Positions 1-7,613 of a stretch of 11,608 bases of DNA are shown here, piece by piece. Made by a program: the position numbers and the translations under genes. Position 1 is the stretch's first letter. Every line of letters begins with the position of its first letter. Under the pieces are notes generated by a model, which did not search any database, was not told the origin of the DNA, and saw only the letters and a program-made list of their open reading frames with translations. The stretch lies in contig DDTM01000125.1 in assembly GCA_002344075.1 (NCBI GenBank), positions 1-11,608 on the forward strand, read 5' to 3'. Source of the DNA: Bacteroidetes bacterium UBA2364. Its GTDB lineage: Bacteria > Bacteroidota > Rhodothermia > Rhodothermales > UBA2364.

Positions 1-1
1 C

Positions 2-451
2 CTCCGGATGATTGTCACCCTTCGGATAGATTCAGCCAAGATGGCCCTGATCACCCATTTTATGGACACCTACCTCCGTCTAAGTGAAAAAGAGGAACTA
101 ATGATGATGCAAGAAATAAAAGCCACTTTAGAACCTCAAGAACAGGAACGAATCATGGTTTACACAAACAGTTGGCTCGAAAAAGGGATCTCTATTGGTA
201 AACAAGAAGGGATCTCTATTGGTAAACAAGAAGGGATCTCTATTGGTAAACAAGAAGGGATCTCTATTGCCCTGATAAATGCCTGTCATAAAATCATCGC
301 ACGCAAATTTGGAAAGGAGTTCGCGGAGCAATTGTACGAACAGCTAACCCATCTAAGACAGGAACAACTTGAGTTGTTGAACCTAGACCTGATGGATATG
401 GTGGTGCCTGACGAGGTGGCGGCGTGGCTGGAAAGTCAATGCGCGTCATAA
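2..451 (+). CDS. C-terminal part of an Rpn/PD-(D/E)XK-transposase-like protein with DUF4351-like end (5' partial)
   Basis: The reading frame is open to the left edge of the window (codons CTC CGG precede the first ATG at 8), so the N-terminus is probably missing and the ATG at 8 need not be the real start. What remains, about 147 residues, has an acidic helical stretch (S-E-K-E-E-L, residues 26-31 from the ATG), then a W-L-E-K-G segment, then three and a half identical 8-residue repeats (GISIGKQE, about residues 60-87), then a C-terminal region with a K-F-G-K-E-F turn and ending V-P-D-E-V-A-A-W-L. Gly/Glu/Lys-rich repeats followed by this ending are typical of the Rpn (recombination-promoting nuclease, formerly 'putative transposase') family and of DUF4351. 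In that family the nuclease core is N-terminal, so the catalytic part cannot be judged here. The gene converges on cysS with only 13 bp between the stops. Confidence 0.6.
   Translation, partial: LRMIVTLRIDSAKMALITHFMDTYLRLSEKEELMMMQEIKATLEPQEQERIMVYTNSWLEKGISIGKQEGISIGKQEGISIGKQEGISIALINACHKIIARKFGKEFAEQLYEQLTHLRQEQLELLNLDLMDMVVPDEVAAWLESQCAS
185..268 (+). repeat. 24-bp in-frame tandem repeat, 3.5 copies
   Basis: The unit GGGATCTCTATTGGTAAACA followed by AGAA occurs at 185-208, 209-232 and 233-256, and its first 12 bases recur at 257-268. The copies are identical, and 24 bp is a multiple of three, so each copy adds the eight residues GISIGKQE without shifting the frame. Perfect identity at the DNA level suggests recent slippage or unequal-crossover expansion within the coding region. 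Confidence 0.97.
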
Positions 452-464
452 ACTTTTGTGGCCT

Positions 465-1964
465 TTAAGATATTTTCTTCGTTACTTTACTTCCTTCTTT
501 AGTAGTTCTAACTTCAAATCCTTTTTGAAGCAAATCTGTTCGTATCGCATCGGCACGTGCAAAGTCTTTTTGGCTACGAGCGGTATCTATTAGTTGTGCA
601 AGTGCCTGAGCAACTTCTACCTCAGCGTCGGTTGTGTCGTTGGTTTCCTGTAAGGTTCGCTCACGCCGAATAAATCCTAATAGTGCATTAACTTTTTGAA
701 ACCACTTTGAAGCCTGTTTAGCGGCTTCTTTTCCCATTCCTGAAAGCGCACCTTGAATCATTTTTTGACCTGCATGGGCTTTTGCAAGGGCTTCTGGTGT
801 ATTTAGGTTCTGCGTCATTGCCAAAAGAATTGCATCATAGTTCTCATTCAACCGTTTACCCAGAAAGTCTGTCCCACTTGGTTTGTCGGAGTGTAGTATT
901 CCCTCTACGAGATCCCAAGCATCTTGGTAGCGGCGAACGATTTTGGCCGCGTCTTTCAAGTTCTGAATCGTAAAATTAAAAGGTTTCCCATAATGGCCAG
1001 AAAGCAGAGAAAGTCGTAAAGCAAGCGGATCAAACCCTTTTCCACCTTCCGCATTGGGTGCTACCAAGTCTTTTACCCTATAGAAATTACCCAAAGACTT
1101 AGACATTTTCTGGCCTTCAACTTGTAAAAAACGGGTGTGCACCCAATAATTAGCAAAGGGTTTTCCGGTTAGTGCTTCTGACTGTGCAATTTCGCATTCG
1201 TGATGAGGGAATGCAAGGTCTTCGCCGCCGCCATGAATATCAAATGTTTCTCCCAGATACTTCATCGCCATTACCGAACATTCTAAATGCCATCCAGGAA
1301 AACCCCAGCCCCACGGAGAAAACCATTGCATCAGGTGTTTGTCATCTTTTTTCCACAAGGCAAAATCTCTGGGATCCTGTTTGTTGGTGTCCTTCACAAC
1401 ATCGCGTACTCCTTCTTCCAATGCGTCTGCACGAGTATTACCAGAAAGTTGGCCGTATGCTTTAAAACTCGGTACCGAAAAATAGACGGCATCTGGTGTC
1501 TCGTAAGCATGTCCTGTTTTAATAAGTGTTTGGATTGCTTCAATTTGTTCTCGCATGTGTTCGGTTGCACGCGGGCGGACAAAGGGTTTGCGAAGGTTAA
1601 GTTGCTCCCATTCTTCTACAAAAGCATCTGTATAGAACCGGGCCAGGTCCCATACATTTGCAAAGAGTTCGCCTTCCTTCGAGCGGAGGGCTTTGGCCAT
1701 TTTGTCTTCGCCGAGGGCATCTGCATGGTCATCATCGGTAAGATGGCCAACATCTGTGATATTGGTCACATAAGTAACTTGCCAACCGAGTGCTTCTGCC
1801 GTCCGAACAACGAGGTCTGCGGTTAGAAACGTTCGGAAGTTACCAATATGTGCATATGAATAAACGGTAGGCCCACAAGAGTAAAATCTTAAATGTCCAG
1901 GCTGTATCAATTGGATGGTTTGTTCTTCTCGGGTTAGGCTATTATATAAAATAAAATCTGGCAT
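465..1964 (-). CDS. cysS: Cysteinyl-tRNA synthetase
   Basis: This is a class I aminoacyl-tRNA synthetase that charges tRNA-Cys with cysteine in the cytosol, using ATP. The 499-residue length is close to the bacterial norm. The HIGH-type ATP signature is H-I-G-N at residues 39-42, and KMSKS is at 286-290. The family's four zinc ligands align with C30 (in SCGPTVY), C229 (in GWHLECS), H254 and E258 (in FPHHECEIAQ), and the cysteine-recognition Trp is W225. The C-terminal part (about 330-490) is the helical DALR/anticodon-binding region and includes the usual A-R-A-D-A-I-R-T motif near 474-481. The ATG at 1964 puts the first conserved strand (F-I-L-Y-N-S-L) right at the N-terminus, as in homologues. 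No Shine-Dalgarno sequence is seen. The gene lies downstream of the amtB-PII pair on the same strand but is separated from it by a terminator and probably has its own promoter. Confidence 0.98.
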   Translation of the reverse strand: MPDFILYNSLTREEQTIQLIQPGHLRFYSCGPTVYSYAHIGNFRTFLTADLVVRTAEALGWQVTYVTNITDVGHLTDDDHADALGEDKMAKALRSKEGELFANVWDLARFYTDAFVEEWEQLNLRKPFVRPRATEHMREQIEAIQTLIKTGHAYETPDAVYFSVPSFKAYGQLSGNTRADALEEGVRDVVKDTNKQDPRDFALWKKDDKHLMQWFSPWGWGFPGWHLECSVMAMKYLGETFDIHGGGEDLAFPHHECEIAQSEALTGKPFANYWVHTRFLQVEGQKMSKSLGNFYRVKDLVAPNAEGGKGFDPLALRLSLLSGHYGKPFNFTIQNLKDAAKIVRRYQDAWDLVEGILHSDKPSGTDFLGKRLNENYDAILLAMTQNLNTPEALAKAHAGQKMIQGALSGMGKEAAKQASKWFQKVNALLGFIRRERTLQETNDTTDAEVEVAQALAQLIDTARSQKDFARADAIRTDLLQKGFEVRTTKEGSKVTKKIS

Positions 1965-2073
1965 GTGATTCAGGAATACAAAGGCATTAAATAAAACGAG
2001 TTCTTTTTTTGAAAATTTGTTCCAAATCTACTGCATGTCTTGAGAAAATCCTCGAATTTCCCAGCAACCTCAC

Positions 2074-2079
2074 ATTATA
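2074..2079 (-). promoter_or_regulatory. Candidate -10 box for cysS
   Basis: On the minus strand this reads TATAAT, an exact -10 consensus, about 110 bases before the cysS start. The best -35 candidate is TTACTT with a 16-base spacer, which is weak and lies inside the arm of the upstream terminator hairpin. The position, just past the PII terminator and ahead of cysS, makes sense. The Bacteroidetes-type -7 motif (TAnnTTTG) is not matched. Confidence 0.4.
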
Positions 2080-2080
2080 C

Positions 2081-2123
2081 CAAAAGAAAACAGGCAAGTA
2101 ACTGGATTGGGTCACCTGCCTGT
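2081..2123 (-). terminator. Intrinsic terminator after PII (amtB-glnK operon)
   Basis: The minus-strand RNA can form a 13-bp uninterrupted stem from 2123 down to 2090 (arms ACAGGCAGGUGAC and GUUACUUGCCUGU, loop of 8). It is followed by the U-rich run UUUCUUUUG. Two of the pairs are G-U. On the plus strand the same positions become A-C mismatches, so the hairpin is better formed in the minus-strand transcript. It begins 26 bases after the PII stop codon. Confidence 0.85.
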
Positions 2124-2148
2124 AATAATAAAAAGGGCTATCGTTTTA

Positions 2149-2508
2149 TTAGATGGAGAGGGGGACTGGTGTGACAGCCGCAGCATCTTCTTCGCCTGTT
2201 CGGATGCGATAAACTTTATCTAACGGGAGTACGAAGATTTTACCATCTCCCACTTCACCCGTTCGCGCCGCACTCATGATGGCCTCGACTGTTGGTTCTA
2301 CAAAGGACTCCGAAACCCCTATTTCCAGCCGAACTTTTTCGTTCAGGGTCATTTTTACGGTGGTTCCGCGATAGGTTTGAACGACCTCGGCTTCGGCCCC
2401 ATGGCCTTCTACCTTAGAAGTCGTAAAACCACGTACATCAATTTTATACAAAGCCCTCAGCACATCATTTAGCTTTTCAGGGCGTATCATGGCAACTATC
2501 AATTTCAT
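2149..2508 (-). CDS. glnK: PII family nitrogen-regulatory protein, T-loop without Tyr51
   Basis: PII proteins are small trimeric signal transducers that bind ATP/ADP and 2-oxoglutarate and gate partners such as AmtB through a flexible T-loop. The 119 residues align without gaps to the E. coli proteins through the T-loop. The N-terminal strand M-K-L-I-V-A-M-I-R-P, the Y46-R47-G48 motif, K58, the B-loop T-G-E-V-G-D-G-K (83-90) and the C-loop R101-I-R103-T-G-E are all present. Unusually, position 51, the Tyr that GlnD uridylylates, is Val. Position 39, the Gln that helps hold Mg-ATP and 2-oxoglutarate, is Glu (segment G35-H-G-A-E-A). Position 49, phosphorylated Ser in cyanobacteria, is Thr. The gene sits 57 bp downstream of amtB and is probably cotranscribed with it. 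The glnK name rests on the AmtB linkage; glnB would be an equally fair family name. Confidence 0.93.
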   Translation of the reverse strand: MKLIVAMIRPEKLNDVLRALYKIDVRGFTTSKVEGHGAEAEVVQTYRGTTVKMTLNEKVRLEIGVSESFVEPTVEAIMSAARTGEVGDGKIFVLPLDKVYRIRTGEEDAAAVTPVPLSI

Positions 2509-2565
2509 ACAAGTAGCTATTTATAAATTGTTTAAGCAGTACAAATTTTGTTTAGGGTATGTGAT

Positions 2566-3987
2566 TTAGGTGAGGACTGGACGAAATTCGCGAACCGATG
2601 CCGAAGCCTCTGCCGCTTGAAGTTCGGAGTCTAACACCAGAATGGCTCCTTCGCCGGAAGTATAGGCTTCCTCACCATGCTGGGTAATGTCCATCCCCAA
2701 TCCTTCCTCTTTTTCGTTGGGGCGAATAGGCAAAACCAGCCCGATCAACTTCACCAATAGATATGTCATAACTGCACTAAAGACAATGGCAACCAAGATC
2801 GCAACAAATTGGATGACCAACTGAGCGGGATTGCCGTATAGCAAACCGTCTAATCCAGCAGCATTTACGGTTTTTTGAGCAAAAACACCCGTGAGAATGG
2901 CACCCGTAAACCCTCCGACTCCGTGAGCGGCCAAAACATCCAAGGAATCATCCAGTTTTGTTCTAACCCGATACTCAATGGCAAAGTAACAAGGGAAAGC
3001 TGCAATGACACCAATAAGAATGGCATTGAAGGTGGACACAAATCCTGCAGCAGGTGTAACGGCTACTAAACCAACCACGATGGCGGTTGCGGTTCCAACT
3101 GCTGTAGCATGGCCCTTTTTAAAAATATCCAGCAAGTTCCAAGCGACGAGTGTAGCCATTGGTGCAACAGCAGTATTGACAAAAGCAACAGCGGCCAATT
3201 CGCCGGAAGCCCATGCGCTTCCAGCATTAAACCCGAACCAACCAAGCCACAGGAGAGCGGCACCCAGTAATACAAAAGGGACATTATGTGGCAAGATAGC
3301 TTTTTTTGCATAGTCTTTTCGAGGGCCAACCATCAGTGCCACGACTACTGCAGCAACCGCTGCATTGATATGAACCACTGTTCCACCAGCAAAGTCTAAA
3401 GCAAAAAGACCAGCAAAAGAACCGCCTATCAAATCACCGATTTTCGCCATAATACCGCCGCCCCAAACCCAGTGTGCCATAGGCGCGTAAACTAAAACGG
3501 CCCACAGGGTGATAAAAGCGATATAAGCTGGAAACTTCATCCGCTCTACAACAGCGCCAGAAATAAGTGCGGCTGTTATAATTGCAAAAGTACCTTGATA
3601 AAGTGCAAATAGCAAATGTGGAATGGTAATTGCGCCCACGCCTAAGCCCGTGTTATCTGCTGCAGTGGTAACATTATTAAAAAAGGCGAAATTAAAGTCT
3701 CCAAGAAAAAGATTTCCTGCACCAAACGCCATTGTGTAGCCAACCGCTATCCACGCAACCCCAACAAACCCCAAGGCCGAAAAACTCATGGACATGGTAT
3801 TGAGAACGTTTTTAGAACGAACCAAGCCACCATAAAAAAAAGCAAGTGCAGGCGTCATCAGTAAAACCAACGCTGCAGATAACAGCATCCAAGCGGTATC
3901 TCCACTGCTTATTTCCTGAGGGTTTGCCCATGCCATATGGCTAAAAACAAAAAACAGGGCAAGTGTTGTGAATGTTTTACGCATCAT
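2566..3987 (-). CDS. amtB: Ammonium channel/transporter AmtB
   Basis: This is an inner-membrane trimeric channel that conducts ammonium or ammonia. It has 473 residues with a cleavable-looking signal peptide (about 1-21, ending A-W-A) followed by the usual hydrophobic Amt core. Family hallmarks include D-T-A-W-M-L at 30-35, F-Y-G-G-L-V-R at 51-57, A-H-W-V-W-G-G-G at 171-178, D198 in L-D-F-A-G-G-T-V-V-H, the twin pore histidines H206 and H355, and W250/F253 in G-W-F-G-F-N-A-G. The cytosolic tail keeps G-L-G-M-D-I-T-Q-H-G-E-E-A-Y (429-442), the segment that talks to PII in known AmtB-GlnK pairs, and then runs on about 30 residues. Two Met codons are adjacent (3987 and 3984), so the start is uncertain by one residue. 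amtB comes first here and PII second, the reverse of the E. coli order. The AT-rich spacer 3988-4284 should hold its promoter. Confidence 0.97.
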   Translation of the reverse strand: MMRKTFTTLALFFVFSHMAWANPQEISSGDTAWMLLSAALVLLMTPALAFFYGGLVRSKNVLNTMSMSFSALGFVGVAWIAVGYTMAFGAGNLFLGDFNFAFFNNVTTAADNTGLGVGAITIPHLLFALYQGTFAIITAALISGAVVERMKFPAYIAFITLWAVLVYAPMAHWVWGGGIMAKIGDLIGGSFAGLFALDFAGGTVVHINAAVAAVVVALMVGPRKDYAKKAILPHNVPFVLLGAALLWLGWFGFNAGSAWASGELAAVAFVNTAVAPMATLVAWNLLDIFKKGHATAVGTATAIVVGLVAVTPAAGFVSTFNAILIGVIAAFPCYFAIEYRVRTKLDDSLDVLAAHGVGGFTGAILTGVFAQKTVNAAGLDGLLYGNPAQLVIQFVAILVAIVFSAVMTYLLVKLIGLVLPIRPNEKEEGLGMDITQHGEEAYTSGEGAILVLDSELQAAEASASVREFRPVLT

Positions 3988-4284
3988 TTTTTTGATTAAA
4001 TAAATTAGGTTAATTAGCTTAATGTCTTAATTAATTTAGAAACTACGATCTTGCGTCCTGATTTAAAAGGGACGACTGACTCATAAATTAAATAAAAACG
4101 CTTTCATTGCCTAAATTTATTATTTCTTTACATTATCAGGCCATATAAATTAAGAATGTTACTTTTGTTACTGTAAAACCCACCTCCCAATCGCTTTTGC
4201 CAGATCGAAATGTTTCATCCATCTACTGTCTAACCTTATATTAAGGGTTAATCCTCGATTTACTTTTAATAGACCCCTCGGCTC
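3988..4284. other. AT-rich divergent intergenic region between amtB and the secreted LamG-like gene
   Basis: No gene is seen here. The half next to amtB is very AT-rich, with TTAATTA at 4010-4016 and again at 4027-4033 (starts 17 bp apart). A short inverted repeat CGTCC/GGACG lies at 4054-4074. On the plus strand TACTTTTG at 4160-4167 matches the Bacteroidetes -7 consensus TAnnTTTG, but no good TTTG partner is evident at the expected distance upstream. No sigma-54 type (GG-N10-GC) site pointing at amtB was recognised. Both divergent promoters presumably lie in this stretch. Confidence 0.5.
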
Positions 4285-5964
4285 GTGTACTCATTCTACC
4301 GCATATTCGTGCTGATAGCGATCTTTCATGTATGCAGTATCGAAAGATCGCAAGGGCAATTCACGGAAGTTGCCGAGTCCATTTGGGTTCGGGAAGGGCA
4401 AGAAGCGAATTTTTTTTATCAATGGCAGGGAAGAGAATCTATAGAAGGTTTTCAACTGTCTCTACCGCGTGAGTTGCGCCTTATAGAAGCTTTTGTAGTA
4501 ACATGGGCAAATCCAACTCCACAAACCATGCATATCCGTTATGCCGGTAAACAGGTATTCATCACCCCGAGAACCACACTAAGAGGAGGCTGTACCCTCG
4601 TATTACGTGCCATTGCCGAACGGGAGGGGCGTGATTTTGTCGAAATTGTACCGGTAAAGGGATACGACCCAAATAAGTCCGCTTCGGCAGAAGTACTTCT
4701 GCATGGATTTTCCATACGGAGAGAAGTACAAATTGCCCGCTCATTTACAACCTCCAATGGAAAGGCTCTATATCTCCCCAGACACCTTTCTAAGCCCTTG
4801 GAAATCCGACGAAATGTTTTGCCCTCACTGCATCAGGAAGACCCCTTCTCGATTTTCTGCTGGGTAAAAACAGTGGGCTTAAATGTTGTTATTTTAACCA
4901 CTTGGGATGGCAAGGAATCTTCGGCATATCCTTTAGAGATTCGGATTAATGCAACGGGGCACCTTCAAGCTTTCCGAGGCCAGCCTGGTTATCATGAATC
5001 GCTTGTATCACGTAAACCAGTTGCAGATGGCCAATGGCACCATATAGGAGTGGTTAATAACCCTCAAGCACGTAAGACGTATTTGGTAATTAATGGGGTA
5101 TATGTAGATTCTCTCATGCACCGTGTGCAATTAAACACTTATAGTAATCGGCAAAATCTGATGATTGGCATGAGGTCCGAAGGAAGCAAAGGAGGCCTGT
5201 TCGAGGGGTATCTGCAAGAATTGATGTTCTGGAATCGTGCCCGAAGCGCAGCTACGATTCGAAGCACCATGCGCCAGTCCATTCAGTGGAGCAATGATGG
5301 CTTGTTTAAGATTGCTTTTAACGAACCTGGACGGGAGTCCATCGCTTATTGGCCCCCAGAGGTAAAATCCGCAGCGTCCGACCTTCTTTTACGCTACCCG
5401 ATACAAGATCTTTCGGTTGTACAGCGGGCATCCTCCGTTTTTTTAACATGGCGTTCTCAGCAGGATGATTCACGACTATTCGAGGTGGAGCGTTCTGAAG
5501 ATGGACAACATTTTGAGAAAATCGCGGCCATTTCCGGAGATGAGGGGATAGGGTTTGAAGGCGGGAAAACATATAGCTTTAATGACCAAACCGCCACCAA
5601 CGAGGGTGTGTTGTATTACCGAGTAAAACAATATTTTACTGATGGTGCAGAACGGTTCTCTGGCTTAGTAAAAGTGGGACGTGGGCCTGGAGAAGCCTTA
5701 GCTGCAGAGCTGATCGGAAATTCGCCCAATCCATTCAATCCTCAAACCCGTATCAGCTATCAGTTGCGCAAGCCGCAAACGGTCGAGCTGACGGTATGGA
5801 GTGTCGCGGGGAATTTGATTAGCACTTTGGTTTCCACCGAGTATCAGGAGCCGGGGATATACTATGTGGACTTTAATGGGAGCGATTGGCCAAGTGGTAC
5901 TTATCTGGTACGAATTCAAACCGAATCTACGGCGCAAGTTATCAAAATTGTATTGGCCAAGTGA
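4285..5964 (+). CDS. Secreted LamG/FN3-like protein with T9SS type A C-terminal sorting domain
   Basis: The 559-residue product starts at GTG 4285, since an in-frame TAG at 4270-4272 rules out a longer form. The N-terminus (Y-R-I-F-V-L-I-A-I-F, then S-Q-G-Q) looks like a signal peptide cleaved near residue 24. Residues 25-150 are a beta-rich region I cannot assign. Residues about 180-330 fit a concanavalin/laminin-G-like jelly roll, with D-P-F-S-I-F-C-W-V-K, D-G-Q-W-H-H-I-G-V, I-N-G-V-Y-V-D and the closing L-Q-E-L-M-F-W-N-R-A-R. Residues about 374-462 look like an FN3-type sandwich (V-F-L-T-W-R and L-Y-Y-R-V-K-Q). Residues 475-559 are a T9SS/FlgD-like sorting domain (N-S-P-N-P-F-N-P, then S-G-T-Y-L-V-R-I). 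The likely fate is export across the outer membrane with anchoring or release after removal of the end domain. No catalytic motif is seen, so a binding or adhesive role is an inference. Confidence 0.85.
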   Translation: MYSFYRIFVLIAIFHVCSIERSQGQFTEVAESIWVREGQEANFFYQWQGRESIEGFQLSLPRELRLIEAFVVTWANPTPQTMHIRYAGKQVFITPRTTLRGGCTLVLRAIAEREGRDFVEIVPVKGYDPNKSASAEVLLHGFSIRREVQIARSFTTSNGKALYLPRHLSKPLEIRRNVLPSLHQEDPFSIFCWVKTVGLNVVILTTWDGKESSAYPLEIRINATGHLQAFRGQPGYHESLVSRKPVADGQWHHIGVVNNPQARKTYLVINGVYVDSLMHRVQLNTYSNRQNLMIGMRSEGSKGGLFEGYLQELMFWNRARSAATIRSTMRQSIQWSNDGLFKIAFNEPGRESIAYWPPEVKSAASDLLLRYPIQDLSVVQRASSVFLTWRSQQDDSRLFEVERSEDGQHFEKIAAISGDEGIGFEGGKTYSFNDQTATNEGVLYYRVKQYFTDGAERFSGLVKVGRGPGEALAAELIGNSPNPFNPQTRISYQLRKPQTVELTVWSVAGNLISTLVSTEYQEPGIYYVDFNGSDWPSGTYLVRIQTESTAQVIKIVLAK

Positions 5965-6173
5965 TGCTCTTTGTATCGGTGCTTTATTTGGCTCTGTGTG
6001 GATATAAAGAAAGAAATGATATGTCTCCTATGGATGTATTTGATGGTTCCCACTTCTGATTTTGCCGGTTCTGGTTGAAGGCCATCTGTAAATTATTGTG
6101 AAGGTACACGTGCTCCCAACGCATTGGATTGTCAAGTTGAGTGGCTCACACAAAGCGCTACATATAGGGCAAT
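5965..6173. other. Convergent intergenic spacer
   Basis: This spacer of about 210 bp lies between the stop of the secreted LamG-like protein and the stop of the esterase. I see no coding region and no hairpin followed by a T-run in either direction, although terminators for both genes would be expected here. Confidence 0.5.
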
Positions 6174-7613
6174 TCATGGCCATTGTTTATGGAACAATAA
6201 AAATCTAAGCATATCTGGTACACGTTGCGCCCATGCTGTCTCGTTGTGCTGGGCATTTGGAACCACTGCATAACTGAGGTTTTTTGTGGTCCACCCTTTG
6301 GCACGTAACGCTGCAACCAAACGATTGGCACTGGGGACTGCATTCGTACTCTCTGCTGTTCCCATATCTATCCAGATTTTAGGATGGCGCTTGTGTTTAA
6401 ATGTCTGGATGGCTTGCACTACGTGCTCGTCTTTCCACCAAACTGATGGAGAAACTACTAAAAGACCGCCAAAAACATTGGGGTATGTGATCCCTAAGTA
6501 CATGGTAAGCAATCCTCCTAACGAAGAACCACCGACAAAGGTTTGTTTGGCTGCTTTTAGGGTGCGATAGGTGCGATCAATAAAAGGCTTTATTTCTTCC
6601 ACCAGCATCTTGCCATACAAACTACCCCCTCCGCCTGTACGAAGGCCGGTTATTTCGACCCCTGTTATTTGGTTGTTCGCATCTCGTAAAAACTGTACAT
6701 GCAGGTCTTTTTTTACCGAATGATAGGTTCCGTCTGTATGTTTTTCTAACTTTACCTTGGAGGCGGAGCCATGAGAGTGGAGCCAAAGGCTTTTTTCTGT
6801 AGTTGTGATACTAATATTGCTTAGGAAGTCTACTCCATAACGTCCCGGAGCTGCCAAAAGGTCTTCATTGGAGGAGGTAGACATGTCTATTCGCCTAAGA
6901 GTTTGCTTGCCTTCAAAGACAATTGCTTCGTGTGTATATTCAAAAATTCTATGTGGCGTATTGTCTATCGCTACCAAAATAAATGGGGAAATTTCACCTT
7001 TCAGAATAAGTTGCTCTGCAGCTTCGTCCATTTCCCATTCTTGGCCAATTACCGATGCGTCTAAGACGTTCCGCCCATCGTGCATATAGAGAACAGGATA
7101 GCGCTGTCGGGAATTGTGATCGTAATTGGGCGGCAAGTAAACAAAAATATTGCGTACAGGTAGATACTTAGATTTGAAGCCTGAATGAGTAATGATTTTT
7201 CCTGTAAAAGTAGGCGGAGTAGGCTCTGGTAAGGAATCAAAAGCCCGCTCGATTGTGGTCTTCCCCTTTACCATCACAGTGCGGTTAGGACCTTCTTCCC
7301 AGCCGCTGTTGCCATTGCCGGGGTGCTCCATCTTAAACTTATAGGAAACACGTACCAAACGTGTGTCATTTTTTGCAAAAATAACAGCGACCTCATAAAT
7401 CCCATCCCGATCAGTGTCTGAGGCCATAACAGAGGATGCCCAAGACAGAGGCGGCTGCCCTCCACGAATCCCAACCTGTTCATGTTGAGGATTAAAAATG
7501 CCGTTTCTAATGGCAGTACGCAGGTCAATCCGAAACAAAACGGTATCTGCCGATGTCTGCCCTACAACAACAAATGGCAGACAAAGCGACAAGAGGAAAC
7601 ATTTTCTGATCAT
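6174..7613 (-). CDS. Exported esterase (esterase D / enterochelin-esterase-like) with starch-binding-like N-domain and an internal insertion
   Basis: The start is taken at ATG 7613 because it gives a clean signal peptide (M-I-R-K, then C-F-L-L-S-L-C-L-P-F, cleavage near G-Q-T). An in-frame ATG at 7679 would bury that signal and overlap the divergent gene. The mature protein of about 460 residues has three parts. Residues 23-120 form a beta domain with V-L-F-R-I-D-L-R, D-T-D-R-D-G-I-Y-E and W-E-E-G-P-N-R-T, like starch-binding or E-set domains of secreted esterases. Residues 145-228 and 328-479 make the alpha/beta hydrolase, with Y-M-H-D-G at 176-180, nucleophile S364 in G-S-S-L-G, probable acid around D416 in D-M-G-T-A-E, and H456 in A-Q-H-N-E. 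Residues 229-327 interrupt the usual junction between E-Y-T and G-G-G and look like an extra DUF3471-like beta domain. The substrate is unknown; a siderophore or carbohydrate ester is possible. It diverges from the metal-related block. Confidence 0.85.
   Translation of the reverse strand: MIRKCFLLSLCLPFVVVGQTSADTVLFRIDLRTAIRNGIFNPQHEQVGIRGGQPPLSWASSVMASDTDRDGIYEVAVIFAKNDTRLVRVSYKFKMEHPGNGNSGWEEGPNRTVMVKGKTTIERAFDSLPEPTPPTFTGKIITHSGFKSKYLPVRNIFVYLPPNYDHNSRQRYPVLYMHDGRNVLDASVIGQEWEMDEAAEQLILKGEISPFILVAIDNTPHRIFEYTHEAIVFEGKQTLRRIDMSTSSNEDLLAAPGRYGVDFLSNISITTTEKSLWLHSHGSASKVKLEKHTDGTYHSVKKDLHVQFLRDANNQITGVEITGLRTGGGGSLYGKMLVEEIKPFIDRTYRTLKAAKQTFVGGSSLGGLLTMYLGITYPNVFGGLLVVSPSVWWKDEHVVQAIQTFKHKRHPKIWIDMGTAESTNAVPSANRLVAALRAKGWTTKNLSYAVVPNAQHNETAWAQRVPDMLRFLLFHKQWP

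Noticed and set aside
185..268. Possible CRISPR-like array
   Set aside because: The copies are directly adjacent without spacers and preserve a coding frame, so it is a coding tandem repeat.
128..331. Minus-strand reading frame with N-R-D-P-F-L-F-T repeats
   Set aside because: It is the antisense shadow of the 24-bp repeat in the Rpn-like gene; no start context or family match.
1287..1826. Plus-strand 179-codon open frame
   Set aside because: It lies wholly inside the antisense of cysS, whose motifs are unambiguous; composition is that of a shadow frame.
3988..4284. Sigma-54 promoter for amtB, as in proteobacteria
   Set aside because: No GG-N10-GC element with the right orientation was recognised.
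5965..6173. Terminator or small RNA in the convergent spacer
   Set aside because: No stem with a T-run and no convincing promoter could be found on either strand.
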